Notes under the pieces: generated by a model
Databases searched by the model: none
The model's input: the letters and a program-made list of their open reading frames with translations, nothing else
What the model was told of the DNA's origin: nothing
Shown here: positions 44,574 to 53,345 of the stretch, piece by piece
How positions within the stretch are numbered: position 1 is the first letter of the stretch
Layout: the number at the start of each line of letters is the position of its first letter
DNA from: CAWBAT01 sp963810905
GTDB taxonomy: Bacteria > Acidobacteriota > Terriglobia > Versatilivoradales > Versatilivoraceae
Direction of reading: 5' to 3'
Length of the DNA stretch: 64,000 nt
Assembly (NCBI GenBank): GCA_963810905.1
Contig: CAWEPG010000006.1
Location: 248,001-312,000, forward strand
Translations under genes and position numbers: made by a program

Positions 44574-45377
44574 TTACGGGAGATACGGTTGTGCGTCAGT
44601 GCTTTCAACAAACTTGCGCAACGCCTCTTCGACGGCGGGGCGGCCCATCAGTTCACAAAAGAGCCTGATTTCTTCCTGCAACTCTGCGTATGGAATCGGC
44701 TTGATAAATTCCTTGGCGACTTGAGCGGCCTGACGATTGAATTTGGTTGCCTGCAAAGCGACGGATTGTGCAACCTGGATCGCTTCTCCGGAAGCAACGA
44801 CCTGACTGACCAAACCTGCCGCGGCTGCCTTATTCGCATTGATGCTGCGGCCCGTCAGCAACAAATCCCTCACCAAGCCGTTACCAATATCCCGCTTCAT
44901 TCGAGGAATTCCCCCAAACCCGGGTATGAGACCCAATCGCAACTCCGGAAAGCAAAAACGACTTGTCCGGTCTGCCACTATCATATCGCAGGTTAAGGCC
45001 AGCTCGAATCCGCCTCCAAAAACCACTCCGTGAACAGCCGCGATCGTTGTGATCGGCGCACTATCAATCACATTAAAAACGCGATGAATCCGCAGTAGAA
45101 AATCGCGAACTTGGTTTGAACGATCCTCAGCTTTCAGCGGCTGAATTCCTCGGAAGAGCTCACGCAAGTCTGCGCCAGCGCAAAACCCTGAAGCCAGTTG
45201 GCTATAGAGAATCAGGGCCTGAACTTCTGGACCAGACTTCTGAAGGTCATTGGCAAAACGTTCCAGCTCGGCCAGTGTCGTTGAACCTATTTCATTACAC
45301 GGTTCGCGGTGAAGGACAAGTTCCACGACACCTTCTGTCAGGCTCCACGAGATGGCATTGCCTTTGAAAGAATCCAT
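44574..45377 (-). CDS. Enoyl-CoA hydratase/isomerase family protein
   Basis: A 267-residue crotonase-family protein. The acyl-CoA-binding loop is FCAGADLRELF (about residue 68-78), the first oxyanion-hole segment is AVHGVVFGGGFELALTCDMI and the second FPELRLGLIPGFGGIPRMKR (regions given). A glutamate is present in each usual catalytic region. It differs clearly from the crotonase at 37.1-37.9 kb. The location just before the acyl carrier protein suggests it acts on a chain made or modified by this cluster. Confidence 0.9.
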   Translation of the reverse strand: MDSFKGNAISWSLTEGVVELVLHREPCNEIGSTTLAELERFANDLQKSGPEVQALILYSQLASGFCAGADLRELFRGIQPLKAEDRSNQVRDFLLRIHRVFNVIDSAPITTIAAVHGVVFGGGFELALTCDMIVADRTSRFCFPELRLGLIPGFGGIPRMKRDIGNGLVRDLLLTGRSINANKAAAAGLVSQVVASGEAIQVAQSVALQATKFNRQAAQVAKEFIKPIPYAELQEEIRLFCELMGRPAVEEALRKFVESTDAQPYLP

Positions 45378-45439
45378 ATGAGCGTGTTTCCTATCCCCAA
45401 CTTCATTAAAATGCTTAGCCCTAGAAATTCTACTCCCTG

Positions 45440-46120
45440 TCAGTAGACAAAGGGTACAAGCTTTGCTGTTTTTTGACGATAACTGGCGTAATCTCTTCCA
45501 AATTCTTCAAGCAGCAACTTTTCTTCATCCTGGATGCGCGATTCCATCCACAACCATACCAAAAGTGCCATCAGGAGCCCCAGCTCAAATCTCGCGAAGA
45601 CCCACGAAAGCCCGCAAAACATCCCGATGACTCCTAGGTAAGCCGGGTGGCGAATCCATCGGTACGGGCCTCGAAGGGCCAATCGGTGACCGTCTTGAAT
45701 CGTCACGGCACAACTGAATTGCTTGCCTTGCGCTCGAATGGCTTCAATCCGAAGCAGGAGAGCGATTGCAAAAAAAAGCAGGCCAATCCAGCGTAAGGGA
45801 GTGGACGAAAATGCGGTGTCATGACCTCGATCTGAGTAAGGAAGGTAGAAAAACCACAAGGCAAAGACCGGCAGAAGAAAAAGAAAAATTCGTCGGTGGC
45901 TGCGCACCTCATTCTTTCCCCCCGAACCGCTAGTTTGAGTGTTCCTCCACGCTCCGTAAAGCGAGAAAATGAGCCATACTAAAGGCAAGAGGAGTCTTGG
46001 CCATTCCGTCCCGAATGAGACGAGCCGATTCCATCCCCAGGCCGAAAGCATCAACCCAATTAAGACCACCCAGGTTATCAATGCTCGAACAAGTCTTTTT
46101 GCTAGAGGTGAAGGCATCAT
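45440..46120 (-). CDS. Isoprenylcysteine carboxyl methyltransferase-type membrane methyltransferase
   Basis: A 226-residue membrane protein with about five helices. The C-terminal part carries the S-adenosylmethionine-binding pattern of the ICMT/phospholipid methyltransferase group: GPYRWIRHPAYLGVIGMF, then an acidic EEKLLLEEFGRDYASYRQK (about residues 195-215). Such proteins methylate small thiols, carboxyls or lipids; the substrate here is unknown. It starts 5 nt after the stop of the acyl-CoA synthetase. Confidence 0.85.
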   Translation of the reverse strand: MMPSPLAKRLVRALITWVVLIGLMLSAWGWNRLVSFGTEWPRLLLPLVWLIFSLYGAWRNTQTSGSGGKNEVRSHRRIFLFLLPVFALWFFYLPYSDRGHDTAFSSTPLRWIGLLFFAIALLLRIEAIRAQGKQFSCAVTIQDGHRLALRGPYRWIRHPAYLGVIGMFCGLSWVFARFELGLLMALLVWLWMESRIQDEEKLLLEEFGRDYASYRQKTAKLVPFVY

Positions 46121-46125
46121 GAACT

Positions 46126-47829
46126 TTAGGGCCGGTTCGTTATCTGCGTAGCCGGATCCTGGTAGAGCTCGTCGATGGCGCTCCTGTAAAGTGATTCGAT
46201 GGCCGCGCGTTTGATCTTTCGGTTAGTGGTCAACAGTCCATTTTCGGCGCTAAAAGGTTCTGGAGCCAGGTAGAATTTTCGCACTTGCTTGTAATGCGGT
46301 AATTCTTGATTGAGGTCATGGAGGGCTACCTCAACTCTTTCCCTTGTTGTGTTTCCGCTGATGATGGCCGAAAGGAACTTCCGACCGTTTCCGAAGACCA
46401 TCACATATTCGGCCTCCGGGAGCAAGCTGAGCAGTTTTTGTTCAAGCGGTTCAGGGCTGACATTGTGACCTGAAGTCGGAATAATCAAATTTTTCAATCG
46501 TCCAACGATCTTCCAATTTCCCTTCACATCAACCTCCCCCTGATCCCCCGTATGGAACCATCCATCTCGGATTGCTTCGGCTGTGGCATCAGGGCGATTC
46601 CAGTAACCGTGGAATACATTAGGACCTCGTACCAGAATTTCATCATTTGCGCCCAGCTTCATTTCAATCTCCGAAATGGCAGGGCCGACTCGGCCTGCGG
46701 TGACTTCATGGACATCATCCATAGTACAGATTCCTGTAGTTTCTGTAAGCCCATAGACCTGCAATACGGGAATGCCGATCATCTGGAAAAAGAGTTGAGT
46801 CTCTTCAGAGAGGGGAGCGGAACCACAGATCAGTGCCCGAAGGTTTGGGCTGATCGTTTGTTTGATTTTGGGAAAAATCAGAATTTGCGCAAGAGAAAGT
46901 CCGAGCGAATCTACGATTCTAGCCTTTCCATGGTACTGATCGAACCAGGCCTTCTGTGCTCTTGTAAACAAATGGTGGACCACCTTCCCCCTTTTGCGAA
47001 GCTGATCTTGTATGCCATTCCGTATCCGTTCTAACAACGCAGGGACATTTAAAAGATAGTGGGGCTGGGCGATCTGAAGTTCTTCTGTCAGCTTGTTGAG
47101 ATCAGTGGAAATCATCAGAGCGTTGTTTCGGTAGAGGCTTGAGAGCAAGAGAATCCAGGAGCCGGCAAAACAGAAAGGAAGGTAATGAAAGACCCGATCG
47201 TCACCACTCTTCTTTACATTTTGCATGAGTTCAACAAGTCGCCCCGTAGTGCGCTGCAGCATGAACGTGATGTTTCCTGCCGTCAGTACAACTCCCTTCG
47301 AATCACCAGATGTCCCCGAAGTATAGATGATCGTTACCAATGACGAATCAGTCAAGCCGGCAGGGTGTTTTGTCTGAGCAGTTGAGTCGTTATTTGGATC
47401 CAAAGTAGAGGCGGGGCGAACGGATGAGAAAATGTCGTCAAACAAAAGTGTGGGAGGGAGTTCAGCCCAGACTGCAGAGATGGCTTCTCGTAATTCCACA
47501 TTCGCGCAACAGAGCAGGCGTGGAGAAGAATCTTTCATCATCTGGACAAGCTCGGAAGAGGACTGCCTGGAATAGAGGGGAACAACGATCCCTCCCTCCG
47601 CCATGACGGCCAGATCAATGGCAGCCCACTGAATGCTATTGGGTGCCAATAATGCACATCGGTCGCCTGCGTGTAATCCGGCTTCCCTCAAGGCGTGGCG
47701 AGCCCGCTGAATGCAGCCCAGCAACTCTTCACCCGTGCACGAAACGAGTTGGCCTCCGCGTATTTCCTGCAAGATCGGCTTCTTTGGGGCCCTTAAGAGG
47801 TTCTCGAAAATAGTCTCTAAGAAGTTCAT
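46126..47829 (-). CDS. Long-chain acyl-CoA synthetase (AMP-forming)
   Basis: A 567-residue ANL-superfamily ligase, close to long-chain fatty acyl-CoA synthetases. Motifs: phosphate loop TIIYTSGTSGDSKGVVLTAG (about residues 166-185), YGLTETTGICTMDD, WFHTGDQGEVDVKGNWKIVGR, LIIPTSGHNVSPEPLE, and the C-terminal LTTNRKIKR with the likely adenylation lysine. It activates a fatty acid, probably for the acyl reductase of the same cluster. It is the second AMP-ligase of the block and only distantly similar to the first. Confidence 0.93.
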   Translation of the reverse strand: MNFLETIFENLLRAPKKPILQEIRGGQLVSCTGEELLGCIQRARHALREAGLHAGDRCALLAPNSIQWAAIDLAVMAEGGIVVPLYSRQSSSELVQMMKDSSPRLLCCANVELREAISAVWAELPPTLLFDDIFSSVRPASTLDPNNDSTAQTKHPAGLTDSSLVTIIYTSGTSGDSKGVVLTAGNITFMLQRTTGRLVELMQNVKKSGDDRVFHYLPFCFAGSWILLLSSLYRNNALMISTDLNKLTEELQIAQPHYLLNVPALLERIRNGIQDQLRKRGKVVHHLFTRAQKAWFDQYHGKARIVDSLGLSLAQILIFPKIKQTISPNLRALICGSAPLSEETQLFFQMIGIPVLQVYGLTETTGICTMDDVHEVTAGRVGPAISEIEMKLGANDEILVRGPNVFHGYWNRPDATAEAIRDGWFHTGDQGEVDVKGNWKIVGRLKNLIIPTSGHNVSPEPLEQKLLSLLPEAEYVMVFGNGRKFLSAIISGNTTRERVEVALHDLNQELPHYKQVRKFYLAPEPFSAENGLLTTNRKIKRAAIESLYRSAIDELYQDPATQITNRP

Positions 47830-47964
47830 CGCTGCGCCTTTGGGTGTTACAGTCCTTAATCATTCCTTCAAGGTGCGTATAAAATGAATAAAGCAGCGGT
47901 CGATGACGCCGTATCCCTTCCCTTTGCCGGTTATCCGGAATCCAGGGAAGTTCACTCCACCTTT

Positions 47965-49374
47965 TTACTCAAACTCATCTATAAGCTTCTGCAGACTTCG
48001 GCTCAAGGGTGGCAGGTAATCTTCCCAGGAATAGTGTCCTGTCCGGACGGGAAATTCTGGATAGCGCTCTTGCACGTTTTGCTGAAGATAGATTCCCATC
48101 CTTGCCATCAACTTCAAATTCCTTACCACGGTTTTTCCAATCCCCTGTCGGATTTCTTCAGAATTCTTGATGAGTCTTCGCAACACGATCACCAGCTTCG
48201 ATGAAAGATCCGGATCATCCACCTCGAGTAACAGATCCGTGTGACCTCTCTCTCGCATGAGATTGCGAATACGCTCATCCATGGTTATTCCGGCGGATGC
48301 GACAAGCGTGGGCATGCAAGTTACGATCCCGTGGTAACGGGAAGAAACCAAAAGGTGGCAATTGCGCAAAATGCTGACCAATTGGTACATGTCATATTGG
48401 TCTGAAATGAATAGAGGGACTCTTTCAAGCTCCTGTCCCATGATTTCACAAGCCCGCCGGTCCAATGCCTCCATCCCGATCAATATCGGGAAGACGGCGT
48501 GCTCTTTTCGAAACTCTTTGATCCCAGCGGCGAACGCTCCGAGATAGCGGAAGAAGGCTGCGTTGACTTCTTTTCCATCCTTATGGAAATAAATTGAGCG
48601 ATAGTGGCTATCATGATAAAGGCCTGCCGACTTATTTATCAGCAGTTTCAGAATCGATGGTTTTACCGGCCACCAGAATGGATTGATGGGACACAAACCC
48701 AAGATGGGAGTACTGCCGTCCCAGCCGGCATCTAGTAGGGCTTTTCTGCCATAATCTAACCCGTGCGGTTCAAACGTCCACGCCGTATCGGTCCCCAATT
48801 CCGTTTGAATTCCTAAAACTCCCAACACTTTTTGAGACTCTTCGTTGCGTGTCACAACCAGTGAGCTAGCGCAATAGCGGCGGCACATGCTCTGCAGCAG
48901 GCGATCCATAGCTCCGGCTTCTGCCCCGTAGCCAATGGAGACTTTATTTTCGGCTGTGGCAATACCTAGAGACCCGATCATCATTGCCGTTAGAGCATTC
49001 GCAAACTTACTCTTGAACATCGATCCCTCGCAGGTGATGACACCGTGGTAGCGGGGTATTTCTCGAAACAAGAAGGGCGGAAACACATCTGGAAGCTTTA
49101 CTTGTTGGACATTGGAAAAATAACCTTTCGAGAGTTCAAGGTTATGCGAGAGAACGCTGAGGTCAATATGTTCATCCCCCAAAATTCGACGAATTTGACG
49201 GATCATTTCCTCAACCCGGACATCGGCACCGGTGTTGCGGTTTCCGTTGTATCCGGCAAAGAGGAGTCGGAGAGGAGAGCCTGGGGTCCAAGCTTGACCA
49301 AAGCCCAGGATCCATCGGGTCTTTGCCAATTCCACCAGTCCCGCAACCCAAAGTTCCAGCAATGGATCCATCAT
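47965..49374 (-). CDS. Polysaccharide pyruvyl transferase family protein
   Basis: A 469-residue protein of the polysaccharide pyruvyl transferase (CsaB-like) family, which adds a pyruvate ketal to sugars. Marks are FAGYNGNRNTGADVRVEEM near residue 40, GSMFKSKFANAL, and the C-terminal CHLLVSSRYHGIVTCMPTLVASAG with the conserved SxRYHG (regions given). The ATG overlaps the stop of the upstream reductase gene (ATGA), so it is translated together with lipid-type genes, which suggests that a sugar or glycerol-like headgroup is modified. Acceptor unknown. Confidence 0.88.
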   Translation of the reverse strand: MMDPLLELWVAGLVELAKTRWILGFGQAWTPGSPLRLLFAGYNGNRNTGADVRVEEMIRQIRRILGDEHIDLSVLSHNLELSKGYFSNVQQVKLPDVFPPFLFREIPRYHGVITCEGSMFKSKFANALTAMMIGSLGIATAENKVSIGYGAEAGAMDRLLQSMCRRYCASSLVVTRNEESQKVLGVLGIQTELGTDTAWTFEPHGLDYGRKALLDAGWDGSTPILGLCPINPFWWPVKPSILKLLINKSAGLYHDSHYRSIYFHKDGKEVNAAFFRYLGAFAAGIKEFRKEHAVFPILIGMEALDRRACEIMGQELERVPLFISDQYDMYQLVSILRNCHLLVSSRYHGIVTCMPTLVASAGITMDERIRNLMRERGHTDLLLEVDDPDLSSKLVIVLRRLIKNSEEIRQGIGKTVVRNLKLMARMGIYLQQNVQERYPEFPVRTGHYSWEDYLPPLSRSLQKLIDEFE

Positions 49375-50507
49375 GCAGTGGAACTCCCTTCATTCGCCGG
49401 CCAGTCCTGGTAAGGATAAACAAAATTGTGCTTGACCGAGAAATGGTACAAGGGGTAGCAGTACTCAGGAAAAGGTACAGGATGCTGGCCGACTTCTTGA
49501 ACAGCCCGTTGATTGTCAAATACGGTGTTCCATAAGAGATAAGGTAAGAACACCTTGAGCAATGACCCCAGGTGCCCCACAGAAGTTCCACGACGGTTTG
49601 CCATCCAGTTCACGATTCCCTTAAAAGGATTAGCGAGTGAAGGCAGGTAGAAGGGCCCCTTTTTCTGTCGAGCGGCGCTTAACGCCTCAGTAATCTGTAT
49701 GCAGGTGGGGGAATGAACGCCGGAGGATAAATGATAGATATCGTATAAGGTCTTCTCCTTTTGATGGAGGGAGACGATGGAATTGGCAACGAAGTCGACG
49801 TTCACAATGTCCAAACGGTCGTGAGGTCGCAGTGGTAGCATCCCTAACTTCGCCAAGAAGACGAATGCCTCTACCATGTCAAATTGGGTTGTCGCCCCAT
49901 AGCGGCTATCCCCCAAAACGATGCTTGGACGGAAGATGGTCAAGGGGATATCAGGAAGCAATTCCCGAATCATCAGCTCGCTGAACTTCTTGGTTCTCGC
50001 ATACGGGTCAAAATCCGACCGGTTCCAATCAATGGATTCGTCCTCTTTGACGACTTCGTTGCTTCGTGCTCCCGCGACGGCTACTGTGCTCACGTGGCTG
50101 AAGCGTCGAAGACCTTGATAGGAAGTAGCCCTCCGGGCAAACTGGAGTACTTCCAGCGTGCCGCGAAGATTTACGTTCAAGCAGGATTTCTCAGAGCGCC
50201 GGTTCAGGGAAGCCGCAATATGAAGGACCGAATCGGTCTTCTTGAGCAGCTGGACATACCGTTCTTCATCTAACCCAAAGCGGGGAAGAGTAATGTCGCC
50301 AAGAAAGATTTCAATGTTTGTTTCTAGCCAATGGACGAACTCGGAAAATCCGAGGTGTAATTGCATCGCCTTCCAAAGTTTCAACTCAGCCCCCCGGTGA
50401 TCTTTGGCTCGCACCAGGAGGCTTAATTTTGAGTTATGTTTTGACAGCAGCTCCGACGCAACATGGGCCCCAAGATATCCTGTTGCGCCTGTAACAAAAG
50501 TAGCCAT
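49371..50507 (-). CDS. Thioester reductase-like NAD(P)-dependent dehydrogenase
   Basis: About 378 residues from the ATG at 50507 (MATFVTGATGYLG); a TTG four codons earlier overlaps the previous stop and is an alternative. It is an extended short-chain dehydrogenase of the thioester reductase/male sterility group: Rossmann loop TGATGYLGAHVASELL, FLGDITLPRFGLDEE, HVSTVAVAGA and the catalytic YARTKKFSE. Such domains reduce acyl thioesters to aldehydes or alcohols. The C-terminal 100 residues differ from the classical domain. It follows the large reductase directly. Confidence 0.87.
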   Translation of the reverse strand: MATFVTGATGYLGAHVASELLSKHNSKLSLLVRAKDHRGAELKLWKAMQLHLGFSEFVHWLETNIEIFLGDITLPRFGLDEERYVQLLKKTDSVLHIAASLNRRSEKSCLNVNLRGTLEVLQFARRATSYQGLRRFSHVSTVAVAGARSNEVVKEDESIDWNRSDFDPYARTKKFSELMIRELLPDIPLTIFRPSIVLGDSRYGATTQFDMVEAFVFLAKLGMLPLRPHDRLDIVNVDFVANSIVSLHQKEKTLYDIYHLSSGVHSPTCIQITEALSAARQKKGPFYLPSLANPFKGIVNWMANRRGTSVGHLGSLLKVFLPYLLWNTVFDNQRAVQEVGQHPVPFPEYCYPLYHFSVKHNFVYPYQDWPANEGSSTA

Positions 50508-50515
50508 AGTTCTGC

Positions 50516-52981
50516 TCAATTTCCATCCTGGTCAGCCACCTTAAAGTTATCTCCAGCCGGCCGTTCGGCCGCTCTGCCCAATTTTTCAGATGAATGCAAA
50601 GAAGTTTCGGGTGTAGCTGAGGCTGGGTCAAGCGATTCCGAAAGCTCGGAAATTTGACCTTCTTCTTTTACCGGGAGCTTGAAGTTTCTCGGTAACAAGC
50701 CTGTTTCCGGGCGACGCCCTTCTATTAGAGGATAAGTCCAACGTCTCAAGGCAGGAACATGAAGATCAATCCAGTAGTCATACCAATCGATCGAAGAGAC
50801 ATCGTAACCGAACGTTTGAGTTTCCTCTTCCGGTAGCGACTCGGTTAGCGCCTTGATATGATCGGCGGCAAAGAAGTAGTCATTATCCAAAATGAATGGC
50901 TCATAAAGTCCGATGACTTTTTGCACTCGGTCCAGGGCCCTTTGCTTTCGCAACAAAGTGTCCCCTTTGAATGGCAAGAGCGAAAGGACGGTCTCAGCGC
51001 TTTGTAGCAATCCTCTTAATCTTGGCAGGGACACGTATTTGTAGCGGGTTTTCGAAACGGCAATCGCGTCAAACCGGGCCCGAAGCCAGTGTTCTAGTCC
51101 CTCCAAAGAACGATAATGCTTGCGATGGGCCAACGCGGTCAACTCAATCGTCCGACGCATGTTAGCCGGGTTCGTCGCAGAGGTTGCAAGCTGATAGACT
51201 TTTTCATGGCCTCGTTGCACTAACGCAGCGGAAATCAGGGTTATCCCTCTGCAGACCAGGTCGACCGGTATAACATCGAGCCGTTTTCGCTTGTTGGAAG
51301 GAAGCTGCCGAAAATAGGTGCCGAGCAAATAGGAAAGCGGAGCCGTAGTATTCACTCCCTCATTCCAACCTCGAAACGGCTGAAAGACCGAGGATTCCAC
51401 TATCGAGGGGCGCGCGATACTGAAGGGAAGGCTGGCTCCTTTGATTTCCAGGAAAGATTCGCCAAGGCTCTTGGTAAAGGTATAAATGTTAGGCCATCCC
51501 CAATATTGAGCTCGTTGCACTCCAAGTTCGATCAACTGGTCACGCACCCAGCGAGTCCGCAAATTGCGGATCCGGTTCTGAATACCTTTCTGTCCGAGGC
51601 CTGCTTCTTGCCCATCCTTCCAGCGGGAAACCACCTGAATTCGGAATTGTTCGTTTAATGATGAGTTTTCAGATTCTTCTTCGACCCGTCTGATTTCCTG
51701 GTGCAGAAACTTCCATTCTGAGGTCGCATCAAATTCAGCTCTGCCTTTCGGTGTGTAATTGCGCCGCAATTCTTCAGGGACCCGGCCATCGGTGCGGCCG
51801 TTGACAAAACAAGTGGAAACATGGACTAGGCCTGCCTTCTGCGAATTATTGAGGAACTCGATCAAGTGCAACACACTGTCCGCATTGGTCGAAAGGGCTA
51901 GCCGGAGATCCGGGTTGAAATCTGTCAAACCTGCTGAATTGACAATGAGATCGAGCTCGGCATACAGACGACGAGCTGTTTGCGGGGCAAGGCCTAGCTG
52001 GGGCTCTGAAACATCTCCCTCGATAACTTCAATCCGTTCGGCGAGAAACTCACCCAGTTGATTGCCATAGAATTCATGAAAGGGCTTGAAAGTAGGAGAC
52101 TCGGCAACAATTTTTTCAAATCGTTGCAGCGCCGACCGTTTTCCATGACGCCGGATCAGCAAGAAGATGCGGCCGATTTCTGGCAAATCCTTCAGAAGCA
52201 TTGTCAGCCATACCTTCCCGATGAATCCCGTACAGCCGATCAAAAGAATCTTTTTGCCGGATAAACTTCCACGGACTGACAACGGCTTCAGTGTGGAATC
52301 CCGTCTTGTGAACTGGACAATTGGATGATGGATCGTCTTGCTTTGCCGGCGTACGGGGAGAATCGAAAGAGGATTCACAGTTGAAAATTCTTGCGGGCCC
52401 ACCTCCTTTCCATAGGCTTTCCAACCGGTAGATTCTCTTCGTTCCGTTGAGGTTAAGCCGGCGGTGACCCCCAAAGCGGGGATGACAGGTTCAAGAAGCC
52501 TCCCTGTCGCTAGATCGTCCCGAAATTCTAGGCGATTCGTAGCGAGAAAATGGGCTTTAAGATGGAGTGCCAGAGGTCGAATGAGATGATCCAATTCATC
52601 GCTCACTAAAACTATTTTCTTTCCCATCGCGTGAAATTCTTCGATCTGACGAATACCCTCCTTTCTTAGCCGGGTGGACAGAACATAGTCGAAATATTCT
52701 TCACCCAGAAGATCGAGCCTGTCGCGGCTCATTCCGCGAAGCGGAAGATAGAGCAGTCGCGTCCCCAAAACAGGGTTTTCAACGGATAAGGCCGGCCGCA
52801 AGAGTGTCATGAGAGTCACGGCAGGGAGTCGGTAGGCCCGCTCTGTAAAGGCCTGGGCATTCCGCGCATAGTGAGCCAGTATGCGGAATGGGCGTAGAGA
52901 CAAAACATTGCCTTCAACACGAATAAAAACCAGATTAGGATCCATGTTGTCAGGTTTTGAGAGTGGACTTTGACTACTCAA
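50516..52981 (-). CDS. Fatty acyl reductase with N-terminal HAD-like domain
   Basis: An 821-residue fusion. Residues 15-190 resemble a HAD-IB phosphatase (SerB-like) but the nucleophile motif is degenerate: VFIRVEGNVL stands where FFDVDGTL is expected, so both aspartates are lost. Residues 240-600 are a fatty acyl-CoA reductase Rossmann domain: ILLIGCTGFIGKVWLTMLL, EGDVSEPQLGL, HVSTCFVNGRTDG, and the catalytic YTFTKSLGE near residue 495. A male-sterility-type C-terminal domain follows (to about 760). It likely reduces a fatty acyl-CoA or acyl-ACP to an alcohol or aldehyde. It is the first gene of the block and sets its theme. Confidence 0.88.
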   Translation of the reverse strand: MSSQSPLSKPDNMDPNLVFIRVEGNVLSLRPFRILAHYARNAQAFTERAYRLPAVTLMTLLRPALSVENPVLGTRLLYLPLRGMSRDRLDLLGEEYFDYVLSTRLRKEGIRQIEEFHAMGKKIVLVSDELDHLIRPLALHLKAHFLATNRLEFRDDLATGRLLEPVIPALGVTAGLTSTERRESTGWKAYGKEVGPQEFSTVNPLSILPVRRQSKTIHHPIVQFTRRDSTLKPLSVRGSLSGKKILLIGCTGFIGKVWLTMLLKDLPEIGRIFLLIRRHGKRSALQRFEKIVAESPTFKPFHEFYGNQLGEFLAERIEVIEGDVSEPQLGLAPQTARRLYAELDLIVNSAGLTDFNPDLRLALSTNADSVLHLIEFLNNSQKAGLVHVSTCFVNGRTDGRVPEELRRNYTPKGRAEFDATSEWKFLHQEIRRVEEESENSSLNEQFRIQVVSRWKDGQEAGLGQKGIQNRIRNLRTRWVRDQLIELGVQRAQYWGWPNIYTFTKSLGESFLEIKGASLPFSIARPSIVESSVFQPFRGWNEGVNTTAPLSYLLGTYFRQLPSNKRKRLDVIPVDLVCRGITLISAALVQRGHEKVYQLATSATNPANMRRTIELTALAHRKHYRSLEGLEHWLRARFDAIAVSKTRYKYVSLPRLRGLLQSAETVLSLLPFKGDTLLRKQRALDRVQKVIGLYEPFILDNDYFFAADHIKALTESLPEEETQTFGYDVSSIDWYDYWIDLHVPALRRWTYPLIEGRRPETGLLPRNFKLPVKEEGQISELSESLDPASATPETSLHSSEKLGRAAERPAGDNFKVADQDGN

Positions 52982-53345
52982 AATGGAATCACCCGAAGTC
53001 CGATTTTCCCGAAACGATTGAACTCGTCAAGAAGATAAGCAAATTTCGAGCGGGGAGTGAACAATCTCATGAAGGGACATCCCCTCGGGGTCCCTCGTGG
53101 CCTGCGCGGAGACTGCATAAGCCATTGGCATGCCAAAGAATACGCAAGGAAAGAGTCTTTTTCAAGACAAAAGCGATAAGGGGAAGAGGGGGAGAAAGCA
53201 ACGAAGAGTCCCTTGGGCTTCATCGATTCTTCGCCAAATGCTCCCGACATCCCGCTCTTTGGAGGGCATTAGAAAGGGGCTGGCCGTTTCTTTCAAATCT
53301 GGCCTTGCACAACGATTTGATTTTTCGAGTCCGTTGTTTCTGTTG
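52982..53345. other. Leader region of the lipid-type cluster
   Basis: A 364-bp gap between the end of the hlyIII-like gene and the first gene of the block, same strand. It holds no convincing gene; + strand frames here and over hlyIII have no family features. A compact hairpin sits at 53073-53095. The promoter of the block is likely in this gap, though no clear -35/-10 pair stands out. Confidence 0.5.
53073..53095 (-). promoter_or_regulatory. Compact stem-loop upstream of the acyl reductase gene
   Basis: AGGGAC and GTCCCT form a 6-bp outer stem around an inner CCC/GGG pairing with a small loop, about 92 nt before the start of the large reductase gene. It could be a leader element of the block or a late terminator of the upstream gene; there is no T-run. 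Confidence 0.35.
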
